In this document: one piece after another, positions 22,613-31,599 of the stretch
Layout: every line of letters begins with the position of its first letter
Position numbering within the stretch: position 1 is the first letter of the stretch
From: Pictodentalium vernedei
Taxonomy: Eukaryota > Mollusca > Scaphopoda > Dentaliida > Dentaliidae
DNA length: 64,000 nt
Reading direction: 5' to 3'
Assembly: GCA_031216915.1 (NCBI GenBank)
Contig: CM062297.1
Span: 368,355,704-368,419,703, forward strand
Notes under the pieces: generated by a model
What the model saw: the letters and a program-made list of their open reading frames with translations, nothing else
What the model was told of the DNA's origin: nothing
Database searches by the model: none
Translations under genes and position numbers: made by a program

Positions 22613-22857
22613 AATTGTTTTTATCATCTTAAGCTAGAGTCTTTAAGACTTAAATTCATCAGGTTGATTTGTGAATTATTCATATTTCTTGTTTCTTCAC
22701 GTATCACTCTTCATATTACATTGTTTACCATTTTTATTATAATTGTTTTTTACTCATCTCTGTATTTCGTTTCTGCCTTTTTCTCTTTTAATGTTTTCTC
22801 GCCACGATATAGCCTTAGCTGCTGTTGTGTCGTTAAGTAACAATAAATAAATAAATA
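22613..22857 (+). repeat. LINE 3' UTR and (AATA)n tail
   Basis: A T-rich 3' UTR ends in about four AATA units (22841-22857) immediately before the 3' target duplication. Short tandem tails of this type are usual for I-clade elements. Confidence 0.75.
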
Positions 22858-22872
22858 AATTCTTCTCTGCTC
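22858..22872. repeat. LINE target site duplication, right copy
   Basis: AATTCTTCTCTGCTC, identical to 17262-17276. The last AAT could also belong to the AATA tail, so the boundary is uncertain by up to three bases. Confidence 0.88.
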
Positions 22873-23523
22873 GTGTCGTTTGCGACGTGATATCCCTAGA
22901 TGTGATTGAGATTCTTGAGATCCTGGCGAAAGAGACACAGGAAATTAGCATTCTCCCTTATCATGTGTCTGGTCAGTCGAAAATAATTCTGAGACAGGTA
23001 GAAACAGTCCACGTTGCTGTGACGACCCCTAACGTAATATGATTCCCATCGGTTCTGTCTCTCCAAAAGCAGATCGTCGAAAATCATGAGATTCTTATTT
23101 TCCAATCTCAGTTCCCTGGGATCCGGAACGTCGCTCGAGTTCTCGTAAAATCGACACTCGACGTTTGAAGACACATTTCTCTTCATCAATTCTATCGCCG
23201 CACCGTCCAAAATGGTCGAAAGAGAAGCTTCGCTTTTGTCGAATTTCTCCCTACTGTCGAAATATTCTGGCTATAACGTCCTTGGGCAATCTACGATCCA
23301 TGCACTCTCAAAGCAATCTGTGTTCGGGTTGAAAAAGACTCTTGCCAAACACAAATAATCTGTCATAATCCAACCAGCCAGGTTGCGACAACAGATTCAT
23401 CAACAGATTGGTCTTTCCACAATTCAATTTTCTCACTATCAAGCCTCTTATGCTCTTGGAAAAGAACTCATTATTTAACCTCTTGATTGCGGCATCGTTC
23501 CAAGACATATCTTTGAGGTTCAT
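22873..23523 (-). pseudogene. ATP: Packaging ATPase, N-terminal and central part
   Basis: The minus-strand frame from the ATG at 23523 has a Walker A-like loop reading LIVRKLNCGKTNLLMNLL (typical G-x-x-x-x-G-K-T with the first Gly altered) and FVFGKSLFQPEH. TGA at 23308-23310 and a frameshift near 23265 follow. The next frame has Walker B LMIFDDLLLE, then YYVRGRHSNVDCFYLSQNYF, the sensor-like segment of A32/FtsK packaging ATPases. It would drive DNA into the capsid. Besides the LINE insertion it has at least two older-looking lesions, so it may have been dead before the LINE landed. Confidence 0.87.
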
Positions 23524-23611
23524 CTTTTTTTTTATTTTTTTATTTTTTAGATTTTCAAATTTAATTTTTTATGTTTTTTCAAACTCGGTTTATAAATATT
23601 ATTATTATTTA

Positions 23612-23987
23612 TTATATTACACCATCACAGGTTCTCTTCAATCCAGATCCACTTGTCATTTTGGCTAAATCGTGTATGGGTACCACAGCATCCTTAAAAT
23701 CTTTCCAACTTTTCTCTAACGTAGCTCGCTTTGCCGGTGGACTGATGAACTTATTGATCAATGCATCCGCCGCCCTCTTGCCAGCCACTGAAGCAGTCCT
23801 ACCACTAGCTTCGGAAGTGGCTTTCTTACCAGCATCCAAAGCCGTCTTCTTACCGACCTCAAACATGGTTGGTGCGAGCAAGTTTTCTACCTGCATCGCT
23901 CGTGAACGCTCGCATTATAGAATCAATGATACCAGAACCACCTTGGACGTAAGTTCTGAAGTATCGCCTGTTCTTTATCACCAACAT
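23612..23987 (-). pseudogene. Small Ala/Lys-rich Maverick protein, frameshifted
   Basis: The ATG at 23987 (minus strand) starts a short basic N-terminus with YVQGGSGIIDSIMRAFTS, then the frame shifts near 23880. The second part is amphipathic and Ala/Gly/Lys-rich (EVGKKTALDAGKKATSEASG, ADALINKFI) and ends SGSGLKRTCDGVI. Similar small helical proteins are regular members of Polinton gene sets and are suspected virion components. I cannot name a function. It lies directly upstream of the ATPase on the same strand. Confidence 0.5.
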
Positions 23988-24123
23988 ATTTTCATTTTAT
24001 AATGTATTTTGTTTTTTCACTCATCAATCGTTTTTTTTTGCTTAAATACTTTTATTATTTTTACTGTAGATTTACATTTTTTATTTATCTATTTTTTTGT
24101 TTTTTCTCTCTACTTATTATATA

Positions 24124-24885
24124 TCAATCCTTCAATTCGTTCATCAACCTTTTATAATCTTGTCTATCTGAGACCTTCTGCCTCAACAATTCGTCACATA
24201 TACTCACTATCTGATTATCCTCTCCAGTATTACCAGCGTGCCAACTAGCCATCAACAATTTCAATCTCTTGAACAGATCATCAGAATCGCGTGGAAGAAA
24301 AGAGATTGTCACTCCCTTTCCCGTCACCGATTCGATGAATTTCTTATTCATATCCCACATGGGTTTCACCACCTTCGTCCACTTGTACCCTCTGTTAGCC
24401 TTGGGCCTCGTCTCTCTAGCATCGTTATTCCTCTTCATGGCATGGGTCTGAACCAGAATGTCACCATAATTGTCGAAATCCTGATCCAAGTTATCTCTAG
24501 GCTTGTCGTAAAGGAGCAATAGGCGCAGTCCATCGGTTATTCCATACCTATTCGAACCGATGATTAAATCATCATCATCCATTTCCACTTCAGTATTGCC
24601 CACGAATTTCCTACCGCTCGAATCCTTGCGAATTCCATACAACCTATCTCTCTTACCATCATCGTCGGATGATGCGACGCTACTAGTGGTAATAGTTGAA
24701 GCTGTTTCATCGCTCTCGCTCACATCAGTTTCGATTCTCATGGGAACGTAATCCGGTGAAGATCTTTGAAAGGAAAACTGCCTTGTAAAACTATCAGGCA
24801 ACAAACCCGTTCTCACAGAACTCTCTTTTATACGTCTCAGTTCCTCGATGATCTCCTTCTTGCTTTGTTCCTGAACCTCCATCAC
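24124..24885 (-). CDS. Conserved acidic Maverick protein, largest unbroken frame
   Basis: An unbroken 253-codon frame reads from 24885. It has a charged coiled-coil-like N-terminus (EQSKKEIIEELRRIKE), a Ser/Thr/Asp-rich linker, RDRLYGIRKDSSGRKFVGN, a D-x-L-R-L-L-L-L-Y-D-K-P region, and a C-terminus with GNTGEDNQIVSICDELLRQ. This architecture is one I associate with widespread uncharacterised Polinton proteins; the function is unknown. The frame remains open beyond the GTG at 24885 and contains more charged helical residues up to about 25035, interrupted by TGA at 24910-24912 and 25003-25005, so the native start was further upstream and this is a 5'-damaged gene. Confidence 0.6.
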   Translation of the reverse strand: MMEVQEQSKKEIIEELRRIKESSVRTGLLPDSFTRQFSFQRSSPDYVPMRIETDVSESDETASTITTSSVASSDDDGKRDRLYGIRKDSSGRKFVGNTEVEMDDDDLIIGSNRYGITDGLRLLLLYDKPRDNLDQDFDNYGDILVQTHAMKRNNDARETRPKANRGYKWTKVVKPMWDMNKKFIESVTGKGVTISFLPRDSDDLFKRLKLLMASWHAGNTGEDNQIVSICDELLRQKVSDRQDYKRLMNELKD

Positions 24886-25039
24886 GGGTTTGCATAGTTT
24901 GGTGGTCTCTCATCTTAATTCCATCTCTCCCAATCGTCTGCTTCTGTCGGCGGATCGAATGCTTTTCTTGACTCGTTCATATTCGTCGGGGAGTTTGTCT
25001 CTTCACTTGGAATCTTTGATGTGTAAAAATATTTTTGTT

Positions 25040-25878
25040 CGCTCGATTATTAATATTTCTTTTTAGAGTGTGGTAACGTCGATTATTTTATTATTGTCAA
25101 AATTAAATGTGGTTATTTTTTTTATGTTTTTTAAATAAATAAAATTTTATGTCTTAAATATGTATAACTAAAACCAGTTGGGAAAGAAAAAAAAAACATT
25201 TACAAATGAAACCTCGATAATGCGTTAAATCACATCAACAGTTATTTCCGACAATGAGAAACTTTAATTAATCTCAAATAAACATCTTTAAATACAACAC
25301 TTTCAAAATGCATTTAAATCATATAGACAGTTATTTTCCTCACACTTGGAGTCATTCTCAAAATAAAACCATCGATAAATGCGTCGTCCCAAATGTGTTA
25401 AAAATCGCATTAGTTGTTATTCTCACCATGGAGAAAACTCGAATAGTTAAAATCTCAAATAACATTGTTTCAAAACGTGTTAAATCAGAAAGAAATTAGT
25501 TAATCATTTAAACTGGTTCATTTTCATTCGTAAGATGGTTTTTCGGTTTAAACAGAATTCATGTCGTCAAAAAAGCAGAATACTGTTTGAAGTAACAACA
25601 CAATTTTCTGATTAACATATCTTCAAAAGAACGCACTTTTTGCGAACAGGAAATAGTGAAGAAGCGTGTCTCATCAAAAGGCGTTTTGTTAATGTTTCTC
25701 GAATGGAAACTCGAGAGAACATTATTGTCGCCTATTAAAATCAAAACTCAATTTACATCTTTAAAACCCTTTTAAGTGGAACACAATTTCACCATTTGAT
25801 TTATTGAATGAAAAACTGTTCATTTACACATGCATCATTAAACAACAAAGTAAAAGATCAAAACTTGACAAAACTGAT
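25040..25878. other. AT-rich region with degenerate direct repeats
   Basis: No gene is evident between the last Maverick gene and the right terminal repeat. From about 25215 to 25500 a block recurs three or four times in loose form: an AATGCGTTAAATC-like word followed by CAGTTATT, then a CTCAAATAAA-like word, at intervals of roughly 80-100 bp (25222, 25307, 25378, 25470). Function is unknown. Confidence 0.4.
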
Positions 25879-26569
25879 CTATTACAATTTACCTCAAAAC
25901 TCATAAGGATTTTTATTTTTTTGTCTCTTCCCCCTCCAGTCTTCGACGTTTTCTCGTCCGCGATCGATCGCACCACCATCTAGACCACGATTACAAACCT
26001 GGAGAGAAAATTTCCCTACATTCTAGTTTTTCGACATTTCTTAATTTTTATATTTTGCTATCCTAGAATCCCCACAAGTTGGTCATCGCGTCCTAGACGG
26101 TTCGATCGGCCATTGGCATCCGCAATCGTTTTTGCCGACCGGATCGAACCAACCGCCGTCTAGAATGCGATCGTGAATGTAGGTGGTCCAGAATCCACAA
26201 ACGCATTTTGATGGTGGTCCAGAATCTGCAAAGCGTTTGCCAGCGTTTGCCAATGATCGATCGAAATGCCTGAGCCGCAATGGGGAACATTGAGAAGATT
26301 TTAGGTCGATTTCTTTGATTTTCATAGATTTTTAGTAGTTTTTTCTTCCACGCGAATTGTGCTGAATTCACACTCGTTTGCCAATGGCTGATTGAAACAC
26401 CCAGACCACGATAAGCTACTTGTACGGATTCTGGACTAGATGTACAAAAAACGTGTTTTTACATTCGTGTACATTCTAACACTGAAGTCTATGGGTACAT
26501 GTACGTGTACGTGTACATGTACATGTACAAGAGAAAAAAGTGGTCCAGAATCCGCACTTATTACCTACT
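25879..26569 (-). repeat. Maverick right terminal inverted repeat
   Basis: Inverted match to 2951-3673 over its full length, with about 30 bp fewer because of small deletions. It ends TTACCTACT, the complement of the left end. It contains the same GTAC-rich block at about 26498-26530. Confidence 0.92.
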
Positions 26570-26575
26570 AGCAGC
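26570..26575. repeat. Target site duplication, right (AGCAGC)
   Basis: Direct repeat of 2945-2950 flanking the Maverick. Confidence 0.9.
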
Positions 26576-27689
26576 GTCCAAATGAAGCGTTTTTTTCTCA
26601 CCTAGAAGAAATAATCCGAACTAAGAAGATAAAAAAAATTTATGAGCTCATTCCAAACAGACTCTCGTTTCAAGGACGCCCATGACGTTAGCGACTCAAC
26701 AGTTAAGGACAATAATGCTTTACACATCCTGTTAAAAACCAAGGCACATAACAAAATGTGGAGCTCACATGGGTCATTCAGGAGGTCCCATTTCCCAAAT
26801 CACGGCAGCAGTCAAGATATTTTCACCCAGGAGGTGGTGGGGTATTGGGAACTTCTGAGGTACCAATTGAAAAGAATTCCACACAAGAATGGGTTTGTGG
26901 AAGGGCTTCCCAAACATTACAGTTCGTTGACCTCCCAAGGATGGGCTGTTGTTACAATTGTAGAAATCTTCTTCATTCCTATACAGTTAAGTCCCAGAAG
27001 GCATTCTTCAAGGTACAGGTGACATTGACTGAAATGAAGGCGAATCGGTGAATAGTGGATACTATTTTTGAAATATCTGACATATTCGTTACCTAAGTAT
27101 ACTTGATGTGCATGAATGTTCAAATTATGTCATAATACCAGTGGGTCTAGCCGCTTAGGGTTCATCTTATCAGATTATTCTGCGGCCAGTACATTAACAC
27201 AGTGTTTATATGTATACATGCAGTAATTTTAAATTCTGATGTCTTACTTTGTCTATTTTGAGAAATAACACAACCCTAGATGCATGATATTTAGTTTAAC
27301 AAGAGTGGGAAGAAATTGATTTGTCACCGATAACTCCATGTCAGACCATGAATTATGTTCTCGTTCAGTGTTGTACCAAACTGATTTTTTATTCATTGAA
27401 CGTATGATATAAAAACGTCCCGACAGTTGCAATTCAGAATGAAGACAAACGTTCACCGAATATCACGTCTTTTCTGTCTAAATTATTCTTTGAGACGCAC
27501 CGTTTGGGAAACTCTCTCTCTCTCTCTCTTAGCTCATCCCAGTAGTGTTTCCGGTAACAGTATACGAAACCCAGAGAATGAGGTTTGGACCCACTCGCAA
27601 CTCACAATGTCTTGCCACTAAAATAGTTGTAGAGTGGGAGAGTCTATTCTAATTGATGTAAATATTCTCAATTATTTATTTATTTTTTG
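26576..27689. other. Spacer with no gene recognised
   Basis: Frames up to 126 codons exist (26642-27022) but overlap one another in different frames and lack recognisable domains. A short (CT)n run lies at about 27513-27528. Confidence 0.55.
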
Positions 27690-28040
27690 GTGTTAAAGGT
27701 CACATACTAATGCACAATGGCTAATCGTGACCGTGATAGTTTTACGGGTGGAGGAAGCCGGAGTACATGGAGAAAACCACCGAGCATCGATGAGCAATTG
27801 TCACTTCCTCAATATTCTAATTCTGTTCAAGCTCCGCTCAAGCAGGGTTACAGCGATTGAAGGCATGCGTGCTATCAACATGCAGTACGACTTAGTACAT
27901 GGCGTCATCGTGCACCCATGTAGGCAAGCGGGATAAAGTGCCTTGCCCAAGGAGACAACGCGGGTCGTCCGGGACAGGGATTGAACTCGGGACCTCTAAC
28001 ATAGAAGTCCAGCCGTCTACCACTGAGCCACCGCGCTCCC
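27690..28040 (-). repeat. tRNA-derived SINE
   Basis: On the minus strand the element starts at 28040 with GGGAGCGCGGTGGCTCAGTG, a tRNA-like A box, followed about 40 bp later by a B-box-like GAGTTCAATCCC, then a body containing CTTGGGCAAGGCACTTTATC. The tail near 27690-27750 contains a CACGATTAGCCATTGTGCAT-like word found again near 30140. It is not a functional tRNA gene. Confidence 0.7.
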
Positions 28041-28801
28041 AAATATTCTCAATTCCTACGGTTCAAATCTTCAGTCCAACAGAGAATGATTTTGTTGGTT
28101 TGCTTGATTCTTAAGGTGCAACATATGTAAGAAAAGATATTTTACTTTGAAATTCCCAACTCTCATATTCCATAAATTATCATTAAATATACATAAATGA
28201 CACAAAATGATGGTTGTGATAGAAATGACGCAAAAATATATATACGTTCAACTCACAGAGTTGATAGCGGGCAGCATTCGTTCCTGGGAGTCTTCTCGGT
28301 ATTCGTAACGGTACTGATAATCAAATAATAGTTCAGGGAACATCTAGTGGGCAAATGTGCCTCAGATATCCAAGAACAAATTTTGGAATTCAAAAGACAT
28401 CATTCTATAACTTTCATTTTCATTTTGCTATTTAATTTGAGTGAATTAAATTTATGTTTGCGGAATCTCAGACTTGGCAATTTCAAAGTAAACTAATTTC
28501 GTTACTTGTATAGCACATTGCCATCTTCAGTTCATAAACACGTGATCTCAGACAGAGATGCTATCGCAGCAGTATGTAAAGAATGTGATAGGTTCAGAAT
28601 AGATTCAGCATTTAAATACTTACCCAGAAAGGAAAGGACGCATTTCATTGTAAAACAATGTGGCATCCATGTGTTCTGAAAAAAAAACAAAACACATGTT
28701 ACGTGAGCTTTGTTACACATAACAAACATTTACTGCACTTGTATGGTATTTTTGTGTTTGAAGCTCAGATTTCGGAAAGAATGATACGATCTATAAAACA
28801 A
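28041..28801. other. Spacer with no gene recognised
   Basis: Unique-looking A/T-rich DNA with no domain, RNA gene or clear repeat visible. Confidence 0.5.
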
Positions 28802-29050
28802 TTGACCCTTTACCTAACGAATCGCCCACATCCGCCCGCGTAATATGCAAATTGAGCAGTTGAAAAAATTTAATTTTTCAAAATATTCCAACAAAACCAT
28901 ATCATGTGACCCCTCATTGGAACGAGCTCATTGAGCTCGTTCCATTGAGGGGTCACATGTTATGGTTTTGTTGAAATTTTTTTGAAAGATTTAAAAAAAT
29001 TATATTTAAAATAATATATTTGAAATCGTCTGCGTTGGGTAAAGGGTTAA
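28802..29050. mobile_element. piggyBac-like MITE with internal palindrome
   Basis: The ends are CCCTTTACCTAACG (28806) and, inverted, CCCTTTACCCAACG (ending 29046), flanked by TTGA and TTAA, consistent with a mutated TTAA duplication. Inside lies an 85-bp near-perfect palindrome (28889-28973) centred on GAGCTCATTGAGCTC. There is no coding capacity. Confidence 0.65.
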
Positions 29051-29071
29051 TAACGGTACTGTCTGATCACG

Positions 29072-29299
29072 TTTACCCTTTCTCCAACGTACACGACATC
29101 AACATTTTTTTTTTGAATATTATTTTTTCCATTTTTAAAACATTACAATACAACTATACCATGTGGCTCCGTGTTTGGACGAGTTTGATGAGCTCATTCC
29201 AATAAGGAGTCACATGATGTGATTTTGTTGAAGGCTTTTAACTGTACAATTTGTATATTGCGCGGGGCGAATGCGGTGATTCGTTAGGTAAAGAGTTAA
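29072..29299. mobile_element. Second piggyBac-like MITE, adjoining
   Basis: The ends CCCTTTCTCCAACG (29076) and, inverted, CTCTTTACCTAACGAATC (29295) are flanked by TTTA and TTAA. The interior contains one half of the same GAGCTC/TCACATG block as the neighbour. Its right end matches the left end of the first MITE better than its own left end, suggesting exchange or nested insertion. Confidence 0.5.
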
Positions 29300-31100
29300 A
29301 ATAATTTGTCATGTTTGCGGTTAAAAAAAAACTGTCAAAAAATTGATTTATTAACGAAAAGTTAATATTTAGTTTTAGGAATCCCGTAGCATATTGATAA
29401 ACCTCCAGCAAAATGTTCATAAATGCAATCGTGGAAAAATAGACAGTTGACGACCAGACGACACCGTGAACAAAATATCAGTATTGAGCATCTATTATAA
29501 TTTAACCATACAGCTCAAAAGAGCTGTAGAGTTAATTTTTTAACTGAGCCACCCTACAAATGCATACTAGATTCGCCCATTTCGTCGTCGACAGTATTGT
29601 AGAGGACAATATCATCCATGACGTCTTGCCTGAGAGGCTTAAATCGATCGTTTCGGGTTGGCCAGTCAATTCAATTCAGCGATAATTTCTGCTTCTTCAT
29701 TACGGCATGGATTTCGTCACTCAATCATTGAAAGCTAAAGCACAGATGCCGTAGTGACGCATTGAATCATTTGTTATTTCCATCGATACATATCTTTCCC
29801 TGGTTTCAGATATCATTTAAACACTTTAAATGAAATATGAAAATCAAAGTAAAGTATGTAATACGTTTTTTGCAAAAATCAGCTGAACAATATAGTGATT
29901 GGAAGGACAATTCTGAAACCATTAAAGAAAAGAAACTTGGAATTTCAATATGATGAGAATTTGTCAATGGAAAACAATTCCAGTTTTCGTTGGCAGGGGG
30001 AGCTCATCTTTTGCTGATCGTATGAGTGGAGTGTTGGCCTTCTGAAGTTAGGGCGCAAAGGCAGTGGTGACCCGCCTTTGGCAAATTTTCTTATATTTAA
30101 TTTCTGGTATTTAAGGTTACATACTTTTGCACAATGGCGAATCCTGACCACAACATGGAGATAAAAGTAAGTCTATCGTCAAACAAGCACCACTTCACTT
30201 CCTGGGGGTTCCCACGGAGGGCTCAAGTAAAATATTTTATCGAAAAACTTAGTGACTTGTCGGATTTCATTCAAACTAGCACACTTGGCAGATACATATA
30301 AAACTGACACGGACTAAGAAACGTGTCAGTTTCCACGTAATGTCAACTGTGACATGGAAACTGCGTTCTTAAGACATGCTTGTTAGCCAAGGATACACTT
30401 TTATTTAATACGGAGGTTTATGACGTCAAATATTTGTCGGAAATGAGCCATGCAATGCGTCGCAGTGCGCCATTGCAAAATTGTGGCACGGAGCAATGCT
30501 AGGCATTGGAAATTGCTGCAGAAACTTTCATGGTAAAGGCCCATCAACAGAAATGATTATCTACGATACAGGTTGTAATAACTGTCTATGAATCACCTGA
30601 CCCGGTAATATACTCTTCCCAATTACTTCGAAAGTGAAATCTGTTTGTAATTCTTTCAAACTGCCCATAAACTGTAGGTAAAGTAGTCATTACCACTAAA
30701 ATACCATATTCTTCGATGAATTAGTAAGTGGAATTGTCAAATACAAAGTTTCTCTAATTTTCCGTGAAGTAACTGGTTAAAACGGGTTAACTCCCTTCCC
30801 CTCGTATGGCTTTGCTTTGGGGCGAAGAATAAATCTAACCTTTTTCAGTCCCTGTCGAAAGAAAATCACAAGAGAGCGACTGGCGTCCTTCTGGGAAAGG
30901 TTCCGAAGAGTGACTACAACGTAGTGTAATAATTATTTTACAATAATAAGAACCTTTGACAACTCCGTGATCTCAAAACATGTACTTTAACGTTCGTTCA
31001 AGGAGAGTTCCATGGACTATCTCAATAAACACAGTCCAAACTGAAAGAATAATTTTTTTGTTAACTCATGACAGAACACCAACGCACGGGCCTCGTGTTG

Positions 31101-31136
<36 letters not shown>

Positions 31137-31599
31137 TAAAGTGGATGTCTGTTTATTGCGAATTAACGACACTTTCAATAGTCAGTGTCACGCCGTGTCG
31201 GAAGTAAAGGAAGTAAGAGTCTCTATAATGTTTCTTAGTTCTACCGTACATCCTTGTTGATTTGGTATCATTGTTGGAGTTGAGGTGCCAGCGGAATATC
31301 TGCGGCCTGAATTTCCAGCGTATAAACGTCATCAAATGCGTTGCCAGATTTAGAAATATCAATGTTTGATGGAAACTGTTTCAAGTGTTACATATTTCTA
31401 ATGTTCACTGTGCGAAGTTTTGTCTTGCGTTTTATTAGTATCAGCGTATTGCTTTATCTTTCGTTGATAATTCTCGTGAAGTTCTCTGTTGACTTTTGTT
31501 TATCATCAAGCGACTGATGTCTTCGTGCGCATTTCATGATCAAAAGGGAAAAAGGCAGGTGTGATTTCGACAAATCATATTTTCCTACCAATGTTGTCG
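29300..31599. other. Spacer with SINE-tail fragment and (CT)n
   Basis: No gene is recognised. A short stretch at about 30105-30160 resembles the tail of the SINE at 27690. A (CT)n microsatellite lies at about 31106-31131. Confidence 0.5.

Larger units (their letters stand above)
17277..22857 (+). mobile_element. Nested I-group (Nimb-like) LINE, near full length
   Basis: A 5.58-kb non-LTR retrotransposon lies in plus orientation, with a 5' UTR of about 260 bp, ORF1 with CCHC knuckles, ORF2 with endonuclease, reverse transcriptase and RNase H, a 3' UTR and a terminal (AATA)n tail. RNase H in ORF2 together with the short-repeat tail points to the I superfamily. It is flanked by 15-bp target duplications. 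Both ORFs have frameshifts and ORF2 has a stop, so it is inactive. Confidence 0.9.
2951..26569. mobile_element. Maverick/Polinton, complete but inactivated, with nested LINE
   Basis: This is a self-synthesising DNA transposon with virus-like genes. The ends are defined by inverted termini starting AGTAGGTAA and ending TTACCTACT, flanked by the direct repeat AGCAGC. Between about 0.7-kb inverted repeats lie the Polinton hallmark genes: integrase, protein-primed DNA polymerase B, adenain-like protease, A32/FtsK-type packaging ATPase, double-jelly-roll major capsid protein and a penton-like minor capsid protein, plus several small genes. It spans 23.6 kb, of which about 5.6 kb is an inserted LINE, so the original was near 18 kb, normal for the group. 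Nearly all core genes carry stops or frameshifts, so it is a fossil. The preserved duplications show it integrated as a unit rather than being assembly contamination. Confidence 0.95.

Noticed and set aside
5061-25005. Alternative genetic code with TGA read as Trp
   Set aside because: Frameshifts, TAA and TAG stops also occur, and genes here end at TGA (7820, 8485). Mutational decay explains the excess better.
26642-27051. Overlapping frames of 97-126 codons after the Maverick
   Set aside because: Two frames overlap with similar length, neither has a domain, and codon composition looks random.
27690-28040. Possible tRNA gene
   Set aside because: The A and B box-like words belong to a SINE head; there is no proper cloverleaf and the SINE body follows directly.
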